DNA of 48,266 nucleotides from Flammeovirgaceae bacterium UBA1842 (GTDB lineage: Bacteria > Bacteroidota > Bacteroidia > Cytophagales > Cyclobacteriaceae): contig DDIU01000047.1 in assembly GCA_002338655.1 (NCBI GenBank), positions 1 through 48,266 of the forward strand. Direction: 5' to 3'. Below the pieces are notes generated by a model that saw only the letters and a list, made by a program, of their open reading frames with translations, was not told the origin of the DNA and searched no databases. Shown in pieces: positions 41,728 to 48,266 of this stretch. Position 1 is the first letter of the stretch. Every line of letters starts with the position of its first letter. Both the position numbers and the translations under genes were made by a program.

Positions 41728-42714
41728 TTAGTCAAAGGACTGGTTTTCGCGTTCTGCCAATTCAGTCAATTGCCTATAGTCATGGTTATTAATTCCGTTG
41801 AACACATAATTGATAGGATCTACCTTAGTGCCATTTTTTATAACTTCATAGTGTACATGAGGAGCCGTTGAGCCCCCGCTGCTTCCTACAAGTCCTATTA
41901 CTTGCCCTCTTGTTACTTTCTCACCAACTTTAACCTCTATTTTGCTCAAATGGGCATACTTTGTTACATAGCCAAAGCCATGGTCAATTTCTATATAGTT
42001 GCCATATCCTGTCTGTAACTCACTTTTAGTCTTTATAAATTTTACTGTTCCGTTACCGGTAGCATATACTTCCGTGCCCCTTGGTGCAGCATAATCAAGG
42101 CCTGAGTGCATTACCCTTGCTTTATGAAAAGGATTGATTCGATGTCCAAAGCCAGAACCTAATTTGGTATTTTCTGGATTGAAAATAGGTTGAATGGATG
42201 GAATTGATTTTAGTAACTCCTCATTTGACTTAGCCAAATTCATTATTTCGTCAAATGATTGATTTACTATACTGGCCTTTCTTCTAAGCTTATCTATTTT
42301 TCTAGCACTGTTTATTACCAGTTCTTCATCCTGAAGACCTTTTTCCATAATGTCTTTATACAATTCTGCACCACCACGACCAGCCTCAAGTACTGTAGCT
42401 GGCAAAGGCTCCGCTTCATATATTTTCCTGTATATGTTATTATCCCGTTCTGACAAGGCATTGATTACATCATCCACTTCATTCATTTCAGATTCCAGTG
42501 CCTTGTAATGTTTTTTGAGCTCCCTGTTTTCTTTTTTAAGTTGTGCCTCAACGGGGGTTTCGAAATAGGTATTGTATATCACGACCATACTAAAGCCCAT
42601 GACCAAAGCAGTCGCCAAAAACCCTAGAAAGTTTAATGTAACGTCCGATTTAGTGACTTTTGCACGCTCATAGCGGCATGTTTCTGTATCGTAGTAATAT
42701 TTTATTCGCGCCAT
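41728..42714 (-). CDS. M23 family metallopeptidase (first of a tandem pair)
   Basis: 328 residues, with the same plan as its downstream paralogue: short cytoplasmic head with YYYDTETCRYERAKVTK, membrane segment (~27-48), long coiled coil (~50-195) and M23 domain (~200-315). Zinc-site motifs are VMHSGLDYAAPRGTEVYA, NYIEIDHGFGYVTKYAHL and HVHYEVIKNG. It is the first gene of the minus-strand run and is divergent from alaS, with 161 bases between them. A possible minus-strand promoter (TAAATTTG read at 42849-42856) lies near the alaS start. The two paralogues have drifted considerably, so the duplication is old. Confidence 0.93.
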   Translation of the reverse strand: MARIKYYYDTETCRYERAKVTKSDVTLNFLGFLATALVMGFSMVVIYNTYFETPVEAQLKKENRELKKHYKALESEMNEVDDVINALSERDNNIYRKIYEAEPLPATVLEAGRGGAELYKDIMEKGLQDEELVINSARKIDKLRRKASIVNQSFDEIMNLAKSNEELLKSIPSIQPIFNPENTKLGSGFGHRINPFHKARVMHSGLDYAAPRGTEVYATGNGTVKFIKTKSELQTGYGNYIEIDHGFGYVTKYAHLSKIEVKVGEKVTRGQVIGLVGSSGGSTAPHVHYEVIKNGTKVDPINYVFNGINNHDYRQLTELAERENQSFD

Positions 42715-42784
42715 TAATATTCTAAGCTAAAAACTACTATTTTTGTGCTCTTTGTATCATTAAGATCAAAAAATTGCGAATCTT

Positions 42785-42801
42785 AACCCTTTCTAAGGGT
42801 T
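42785..42801. other. small palindrome in the divergent M23/alaS region
   Basis: AACCCTT (42785-42791) and AAGGGTT (42795-42801) pair around a 3-nt loop. The location between two divergent starts suggests an operator rather than a terminator, though TTT follows on the plus strand. TANNTTTG boxes are found at 42738-42745 (plus) and 42849-42856 (minus), both without good -33 boxes. Confidence 0.35.
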
Positions 42802-42875
42802 TTATGAAATGCAATATATCATTTTTCTTGGAAAAATACATTCAGGCGCAAATTTATCATTTTTTTTTATAATCA

Positions 42876-45488
42876 ATGGATTCTAGGTCGGTAAGGCAAA
42901 AATTTCTAAATTTTTTCGAAAGCAAAAAGCACAAAGTGGTAGAATCTGCTCCTTTGGTAAATAAGAATGATCCTACATTGATGTTCACCAATGCAGGGAT
43001 GAATCAGTTCAAAGATATCTTCCTTGGCAATGAAGTACCCAAATATAAGCGCGTTGTGGATACGCAAAAATGCCTCCGTGTTTCTGGGAAGCATAATGAC
43101 CTCGAAGAGGTGGGTTTTGACACTTATCATCATACGATGTTTGAAATGCTCGGAAATTGGTCATTTGGTGACTATTTCAAAAAAGAAGCTATAGAATGGG
43201 CTTGGGAGCTGTTAACAGTAGAATTTAAATTGCCAAAAGATAGACTTTATGTATCTGTATTTGGAGGTGATAAGTCAGATAATTTAGAGGTAGATCAGGA
43301 GGCATTTGATTTGTGGAAGCAGATTGTGCCTGAAGACCGCATAATATTGGGGTCTAAAAAAGACAACTTCTGGGAGATGGGAGATACCGGGCCTTGTGGA
43401 CCCTGCTCAGAAATTCATATTGATTTAAGGGGAGAAGAGGAAGTGAAAATCAAACCTGGGAAAGACCTAGTAAACATGGACCACCCTCAGGTAGTTGAAA
43501 TTTGGAACCTTGTTTTTATGGAGTTTAATAGGCAAGCCTCGGGCAAGCTTGTGAACCTACCAGCCAAACATGTAGATACTGGAATGGGTTTTGAAAGGCT
43601 TTGTATGGCTATTCAGAATAAAAAATCTAATTATGATACCGATGTGTTTACCCCTCTCATTGACTATTTATCAAAAAAGGCTGGGGTAACCTATGGGAAG
43701 GCAGAGCAAACGGATATTGCACTTCGTGTGGTAGCGGATCATGTTAGGGCGATTGCTTTCGCCATAGCTGATGGTCAATTGCCATCAAATACAGGGGCCG
43801 GATATGTGATTAGGCGGATTTTAAGGAGAGCGGTACGCTACGGATTTACATTTTTAAACTTCAATCAAGCATTTATTTATGAGTTGGTTGAAATTTTAGA
43901 TGGACAATTAGGTGATGTATTTCCTGAGTTAAGAGCCCAAAAGGACTTTGTTGCCAAGGTTATAGAACAAGAAGAAATGGCCTTTTTGAAAACTTTGGAA
44001 AATGGCCTCAAGAAATTGGACACGATAAAAGAAAGCCTTCACCGATCAAAATCTAAGGTTATTGAAGGCGAATTGGCCTTTGAATTATATGACACCTTTG
44101 GTTTTCCATATGACCTAACCTCATTGATTGCCCGTGAAAACGGCCTTTCGGTTGATGAAAAAGGGTTCAATGCTGCTATGAAACGGCAGAAAGATAGGTC
44201 AAAAGCCGATGCCGTAAAGGAAACAGGCGACTGGACAATCATTAAAAAGGTGAACAAGGTAGAATTTGTAGGTTATGACAACTTGGAATTCATGTCTCAG
44301 ATTGTTCAATTCAGAACTATAAAGCAAAAAGGAAAGGAGATTTACCAGCTTGTGTTGGATAAGACTCCGTTTTATGCAGAAAGTGGTGGGCAAGTAGGTG
44401 ACAATGGTACATTGGAGTCTGAAAATGAATCCCTAAAAGTATTGGATACAAAAAAGGAAAATGACCTTATTGTTCATATTGTTGAAAAGCTTCCTAAACA
44501 TGTAGAAGCCAAATTTAAAGCTACTGTAAATAAGACCAAGCGTTCACTAACCATGAACAACCATACGGCCACTCACTTACTTCATTTTGCATTGAGAAGT
44601 GTGCTGGGTACACACGTAGAACAAAAAGGCTCTATGGTAAATGAAAATGAGTTGAGATTTGATTTTTCGCATTTTCAAAAATTGACCACAGAAGAGATCA
44701 ATGAAGTTGAACTAATTGTAAATCAATTAATTAGAGAGAATATTCAGCTCGATGAGCACAGAAACATGCCAATTGAAGAGGCCAAAGGTTTGGGTGCAAT
44801 GGCGCTTTTTGGTGAAAAATACGGAGATCATGTCCGTGTAGTTAAATTCGGAGAATCCGTAGAGTTGTGTGGGGGGACACATGTTCAGGCAACAGGTAAT
44901 ATTGGCTATTTTAAGATGATCTCTGAAAGCTCCATTGCCGCAGGAGTAAGAAGGATAGAGGCAATTACCGCTGAGGGTGCTGAGCAATATGTAAATGAGC
45001 AACTCAAACTTCTTGCTGAGGTTAAGGGAATGCTAAAGGGAACAGATTTAAAAGCGGCCGTACAACAACTGATGGAAGAAAAGAGCCATCTTGAGAAAGA
45101 GGTGCAACAGCTATATGCCGACAAATCCAAAGACCTGAAAAAAGACCTACTGGCTAATAAAGTAGAAGAAAATGGCATAATTAAAATTATAGAAAAAATA
45201 GCCCTGCCCAATGCAGACGCACTCAAGCAGTTGTCTTTTGAGTTGAAAAACGCTGTTGACAATCTTTTCATGGTACTGGCAGCAAATATTGAAGGTAAGC
45301 CTCAGATAGCCGTGGTGATAAGTGAAAACTTAGTGAAGGACAAAAGTTTGAACGCTGGAAATATAGTAAGGGAATTAGCCAAGGAGATACAAGGTGGCGG
45401 TGGTGGCCAGCCTTTTTATGCCACAGCAGGAGGAAAGGATATCTCAGGGCTAGATATGGTGGTGAAAAATGCGGCAAAGTATATTTAG
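42876..45488 (+). CDS. alaS: alanyl-tRNA synthetase
   Basis: 870 residues, close to the 876 of E. coli. The class II catalytic core (~1-440) includes DPTLMFTNAGMNQFKDIFLG, FEMLGNWSFGDYFK and GMGFERL. The editing domain (~550-700) has the zinc-binding H-x-x-x-H (His563, His567) and C-x-x-x-H (Cys665, His669 in CGGTH). The C-Ala domain ends with GGGGGQPFYATAGGKD. It charges tRNA-Ala and clears mischarged Ser/Gly. gatB follows four bases after its stop, so the two translation genes form an operon. Confidence 0.97.
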   Translation: MDSRSVRQKFLNFFESKKHKVVESAPLVNKNDPTLMFTNAGMNQFKDIFLGNEVPKYKRVVDTQKCLRVSGKHNDLEEVGFDTYHHTMFEMLGNWSFGDYFKKEAIEWAWELLTVEFKLPKDRLYVSVFGGDKSDNLEVDQEAFDLWKQIVPEDRIILGSKKDNFWEMGDTGPCGPCSEIHIDLRGEEEVKIKPGKDLVNMDHPQVVEIWNLVFMEFNRQASGKLVNLPAKHVDTGMGFERLCMAIQNKKSNYDTDVFTPLIDYLSKKAGVTYGKAEQTDIALRVVADHVRAIAFAIADGQLPSNTGAGYVIRRILRRAVRYGFTFLNFNQAFIYELVEILDGQLGDVFPELRAQKDFVAKVIEQEEMAFLKTLENGLKKLDTIKESLHRSKSKVIEGELAFELYDTFGFPYDLTSLIARENGLSVDEKGFNAAMKRQKDRSKADAVKETGDWTIIKKVNKVEFVGYDNLEFMSQIVQFRTIKQKGKEIYQLVLDKTPFYAESGGQVGDNGTLESENESLKVLDTKKENDLIVHIVEKLPKHVEAKFKATVNKTKRSLTMNNHTATHLLHFALRSVLGTHVEQKGSMVNENELRFDFSHFQKLTTEEINEVELIVNQLIRENIQLDEHRNMPIEEAKGLGAMALFGEKYGDHVRVVKFGESVELCGGTHVQATGNIGYFKMISESSIAAGVRRIEAITAEGAEQYVNEQLKLLAEVKGMLKGTDLKAAVQQLMEEKSHLEKEVQQLYADKSKDLKKDLLANKVEENGIIKIIEKIALPNADALKQLSFELKNAVDNLFMVLAANIEGKPQIAVVISENLVKDKSLNAGNIVRELAKEIQGGGGGQPFYATAGGKDISGLDMVVKNAAKYI

Positions 45489-45492
45489 TTTA

Positions 45493-46947
45493 ATGGATAA
45501 CGCATTAAGGGAAAAATATACTGTAGTCATCGGATTGGAAGTTCATGCCCAATTACTTACCCAATCCAAGATTTATAATACTGATTCAACAGAATACGGA
45601 AATTTACCCAATACCAATGTGAGTGCCATCACTCTGGGACACCCCGGTACTTTACCTATTCTAAATAAGAAAGTAGTAGAATATGCTATCAAAATGGGTC
45701 TGGCCTGTAATTGTAACATTACCCGGGAGATGATTTTTGATAGGAAGAATTATTTCTACCCCGATCTACCAAAAGGATACCAGATCACACAGGACAGAAC
45801 TCCAATTTGTGTGGGTGGTAATGTTGCCATTAACTTAAAAGATGGAACGGAAAGAAATATCGCATTAAACCGAATTCATATTGAGGAAGATGCAGGAAAG
45901 TCGATCCACCTAGATCAGGAGGAGGATACACTGGTCGATTACAATAGGGCAGGAGTGCCACTTATCGAGATAGTAACTGAACCGGTATTGAAGGATTCCT
46001 ATGAAGCGCATGCTTTTTTGACGGAAGTAAGGCGATTGGTTCGTTATCTCGAGATTTGTGATGGTAACATGGAGGAGGGTTCGATGCGCTGCGATACCAA
46101 CATTTCAATAATGCCAGTGGGAACCACTGAATTTGGGCCAAAAGTGGAGGTTAAGAATATGAACTCAATGCGAAATGTTCAGCGTGCCATTGATTTTGAA
46201 ATTGAAAGGCAAATTATGGCGGTGGAATCTGGTGAAATAATCGAGTCTGAAACGAGGGATTTTGATGCTAGTACGGGTACTACTTCAGGGATGCGTACCA
46301 AGGAAGCATTGAATGACTATCGTTATTTTCCTGATCCGGACCTGAGCCCATTGCAAATATCAAAGGAGTGGCTTCAAGAGATAGAGAGCTCAATGCCGGG
46401 TCTTCCAAGAGAACTTTCTTTGAAATTTATAAATGAATATGGCTTAACTGCTTATGATGCACGGGTTTTAACCGATGACAGGGAAACGGCCGTATATTTT
46501 GAAGAAATTTGCCTGCACACGCATAATTATAAGGCAGCGTCCAATTGGGTGATGGGCCCTGTAAAATCACATTTGAATGAAAATGGCCTATCCATTGGCA
46601 ATTTTAAATTATCGGCAAAACGATTGTCAGAATTGATAGCTCTTATAGATGCAGGAAAGGTCAGTTTTTCAGTGGCTTCGCAGCACTTATTTCCTGAACT
46701 GTTGATATCACCCGACAAAACCCCACTTGAAATAGCTGAGGCACTTAATCTTATTCAAGATAGCGATGGTGATAAACTCGGGGAGATAATAGATGCCATT
46801 GTAAGTGAGTTTCCAGAAAAGGTAAAGCAGTATCAGCGAGGACAAAAGGGAATTTTGAGTATGTTTATGGGAGAATTAATGAAACGAAGTAAAGGAAAGG
46901 CTGATCCGAAGGTAGCTAACGAACTATTAAGATCGAGGCTTGGTTAA
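45493..46947 (+). CDS. gatB: aspartyl/glutamyl-tRNA amidotransferase subunit B
   Basis: 484 residues from the ATG at 45493. An in-frame upstream ATG at 45469 would overlap alaS by 20 bases and add a non-conserved head, so I prefer 45493. The cradle domain shows GLEVHAQLLTQSKIY, ITLGHPGTLPILN, FDRKNYFYPDLPKGYQI, IHIEEDAGKSIH and DYNRAGVPLIEIVTEP. The tail domain (~345-484) includes KGILSMFMGELMKRSKGKAD. It works with GatA and GatC to turn Glu-tRNA-Gln into Gln-tRNA-Gln; gatA and gatC are not in this window. Confidence 0.96.
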   Translation: MDNALREKYTVVIGLEVHAQLLTQSKIYNTDSTEYGNLPNTNVSAITLGHPGTLPILNKKVVEYAIKMGLACNCNITREMIFDRKNYFYPDLPKGYQITQDRTPICVGGNVAINLKDGTERNIALNRIHIEEDAGKSIHLDQEEDTLVDYNRAGVPLIEIVTEPVLKDSYEAHAFLTEVRRLVRYLEICDGNMEEGSMRCDTNISIMPVGTTEFGPKVEVKNMNSMRNVQRAIDFEIERQIMAVESGEIIESETRDFDASTGTTSGMRTKEALNDYRYFPDPDLSPLQISKEWLQEIESSMPGLPRELSLKFINEYGLTAYDARVLTDDRETAVYFEEICLHTHNYKAASNWVMGPVKSHLNENGLSIGNFKLSAKRLSELIALIDAGKVSFSVASQHLFPELLISPDKTPLEIAEALNLIQDSDGDKLGEIIDAIVSEFPEKVKQYQRGQKGILSMFMGELMKRSKGKADPKVANELLRSRLG

Positions 46948-46971
46948 TTTCTAATAACTAAAAATAAAGGA

Positions 46972-48114
46972 ATGATATTAAGAGTAACACTATTGTCTTT
47001 TTTAAGTATTGTAACAATTGCAGCGTGTACATCGGGTAACGGAGAGGTTAAGAATGATGCAGCCAATAGCATTACCATATCTGGTTCGGTAAGTTACCCA
47101 CAAAATGGGATGATCTTACTGGAAGAATATGTGGGTAACAAGCCAGTGCCCATCGATACCTTTAGTTTGGATGAAAACTATTCGTTCAGTGAGAAAGTGG
47201 CCATTGAGAGACCGGGTTATTATCGAATGAATTTCTATAATAAGCAATATGTAAATGTCATATTAAACCAAGATGATATCAAAGTTAAAGTGGATGGCAA
47301 TAACCAAAAAGGTTTTGCTGAGGTGACCGGTTCGAGTGACCATGACTTTATAGGAATGATCCAGCAAATCAATGCTGACTTTCAAGCCTCCAAAGAAATG
47401 CAGGAACTCAATAGTCTTTTTGTAAAGGCCAATCAGGAAGGTGATGAAGAAACCATGGAAAAATTAAGGGCGGATTATGTGGTAATGGATGATGAATTTA
47501 AACAGGTTATTGTAAATAAAATTGACTCAGCAGGGGCTACACTGGGTGTGTTGGAAATATTGAGGTCTGGAAGGTTTTTAGATAAAGATAAGTACCATGC
47601 CACCTATGTTTCCGTAGCTGATAAAGCTAAAACAGCCTTGGCCAACTCCCCAATAGCTAAAGAGTTTATTGAAGATGTGGAACAAAGTAAACAATTGGCA
47701 ATAGGCCAGATAGCTCCGGATATTGCTTTGCCAAATCAGGATGGGGAAATTGTAAAACTTTCTTCATTGAGGGGAAAATATGTGCTGGTAGATTTTTGGG
47801 CTAAGTGGTGTGGCCCTTGTAGAAAGGAAAATCCCAATGTGGTTAGGGCTTACCATAAATTTAAAGATAAGGGCTTTGAAGTTTATGGGGTTTCGTTGGA
47901 TCGAAAGCGTGAGGATTGGCTTCAGGCGATAGAACAAGACGGATTGCACTGGACGCAGGTATCTGATTTGAAATACTGGAATAGTGAGGCGGCCAAATTA
48001 TATAATATTAAAGCTATCCCATTTGCGCTGCTCCTTGATCCTGAAGGTAAAATTATCGGGAAAAATTTGAGAGGTAAAGCGCTGGACGATAAGTTGGAAG
48101 AGGTTTTTAAGTAA
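46972..48114 (+). CDS. TlpA-like thioredoxin lipoprotein with DUF4369-type N domain
   Basis: 380 residues. A lipobox (VTIAAC, Cys19) marks it as a lipoprotein. The N-terminal region (~30-125, SITISGSVSYPQNGMILLEE) is a small beta domain of DUF4369 character, followed by a helical linker (~130-240). The thioredoxin-like domain (~245-380) has QIAPDIALPNQDGEIVKLSS, VLVDFWAKWCGPCRKENP with the redox pair Cys280/Cys283, and the cis-Pro in IKAIPFALLLDPEG. It should reduce or exchange disulfides in periplasmic proteins, as in TlpA/ResA relatives. It starts 24 bases after gatB and may be co-transcribed, although unrelated in function. Confidence 0.93.
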   Translation: MILRVTLLSFLSIVTIAACTSGNGEVKNDAANSITISGSVSYPQNGMILLEEYVGNKPVPIDTFSLDENYSFSEKVAIERPGYYRMNFYNKQYVNVILNQDDIKVKVDGNNQKGFAEVTGSSDHDFIGMIQQINADFQASKEMQELNSLFVKANQEGDEETMEKLRADYVVMDDEFKQVIVNKIDSAGATLGVLEILRSGRFLDKDKYHATYVSVADKAKTALANSPIAKEFIEDVEQSKQLAIGQIAPDIALPNQDGEIVKLSSLRGKYVLVDFWAKWCGPCRKENPNVVRAYHKFKDKGFEVYGVSLDRKREDWLQAIEQDGLHWTQVSDLKYWNSEAAKLYNIKAIPFALLLDPEGKIIGKNLRGKALDDKLEEVFK

Positions 48115-48122
48115 GGGTAGAA

Positions 48123-48179
48123 GCTTCGACAAGCCTGCCTAGCTGACAGGCAGGCTCAGTTTGACAATGCTTCGACAAG
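48123..48179. repeat. composite palindromic repeat after the TlpA-like gene
   Basis: GCTTCGACAAG occurs at 48123-48133 and again at 48169-48179. Between them a perfect 9-bp hairpin (48132-48140 with 48148-48156, 7-nt loop) is followed by CTCAG. It starts nine bases after the stop and could also end transcription, although no T run follows. Confidence 0.75.
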
Positions 48180-48266
48180 GTACTGATGACGTAATAATAA
48201 GTACTTTGCGGGATTTATTCTGGAACTCCGGTAGTATTTTAGCCACTTCATCCCTTCATTTTTTGA

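Noticed and set aside
48155..48266. Open minus-strand frame of about 36 codons entering from the window edge.
   Set aside because: It runs into the palindromic repeat, has no recognisable motif and cannot be judged without sequence beyond the window.

Overview
The window looks like a chromosome segment from a Bacteroidota bacterium, most likely of the order Cytophagales. The evidence is a type IX secretion (T9SS) C-terminal sorting domain on two proteins, lipoprotein signals with the CSSDDE-like start typical of the phylum, promoters of the TTTG / TANNTTTG type, no Shine-Dalgarno sequences, a split-type MetH, and neighbouring DUF1800 and DUF1501 genes. There is no phage, insertion sequence, CRISPR array, rRNA or tRNA. 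The small-scale mobile or repetitive material lies mainly at 25.8-29.3 kb and in a few intergenic repeats.

Layout. 1-5.3 kb: the 3' part of a giant secreted PKD-repeat protein with a T9SS tail, whose start is outside the window. 5.3-9.1 kb (minus): a sigma54-type response regulator, a hybrid kinase with an HPt domain, and a small receiver-like ORF. 9.3-10.3 kb: a TerB-like small protein and a rhomboid protease. 10.4-11.4 kb (minus): a lipoprotein. 11.6-22.5 kb: holA, a 1014-residue TPR protein with an outer-membrane barrel, a SPOR protein, an ExbB/ExbD/TonB-like energy module, folC and trmB.

22.5-29.3 kb is the most interesting part. An unassigned structured RNA candidate is followed by a complete SAM-I riboswitch with terminator, a MetH lacking the homocysteine module, a four-helix-bundle (23S intervening-sequence type) gene flanked by inverted repeats, and metF. 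Next comes an inserted DUF3137 gene. Beyond it lies a second copy of the last 51 codons of metF, which differs from the first almost only at silent positions, and then a RelE/ParE-type toxin-antitoxin pair. This pattern suggests insertion beside metF with exchange of the metF 3' end.

29.3-35.1 kb (minus): a DUF1800 / DUF1501-T9SS / beta-barrel operon, then a lipoprotein gene set apart by an inverted-repeat element. 35.2-36.8 kb: HMG-CoA lyase and a TPR protein. 36.8-42.7 kb (minus): a DnaJ-TPR membrane protein, then dprA, a MerR regulator, a CapA-like lipoprotein and two tandem M23 peptidases. 42.9-48.1 kb: alaS, gatB and a TlpA-like thioredoxin lipoprotein. The window ends in a nested palindromic repeat.

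All assignments come from reading motifs by eye. No database search was run.
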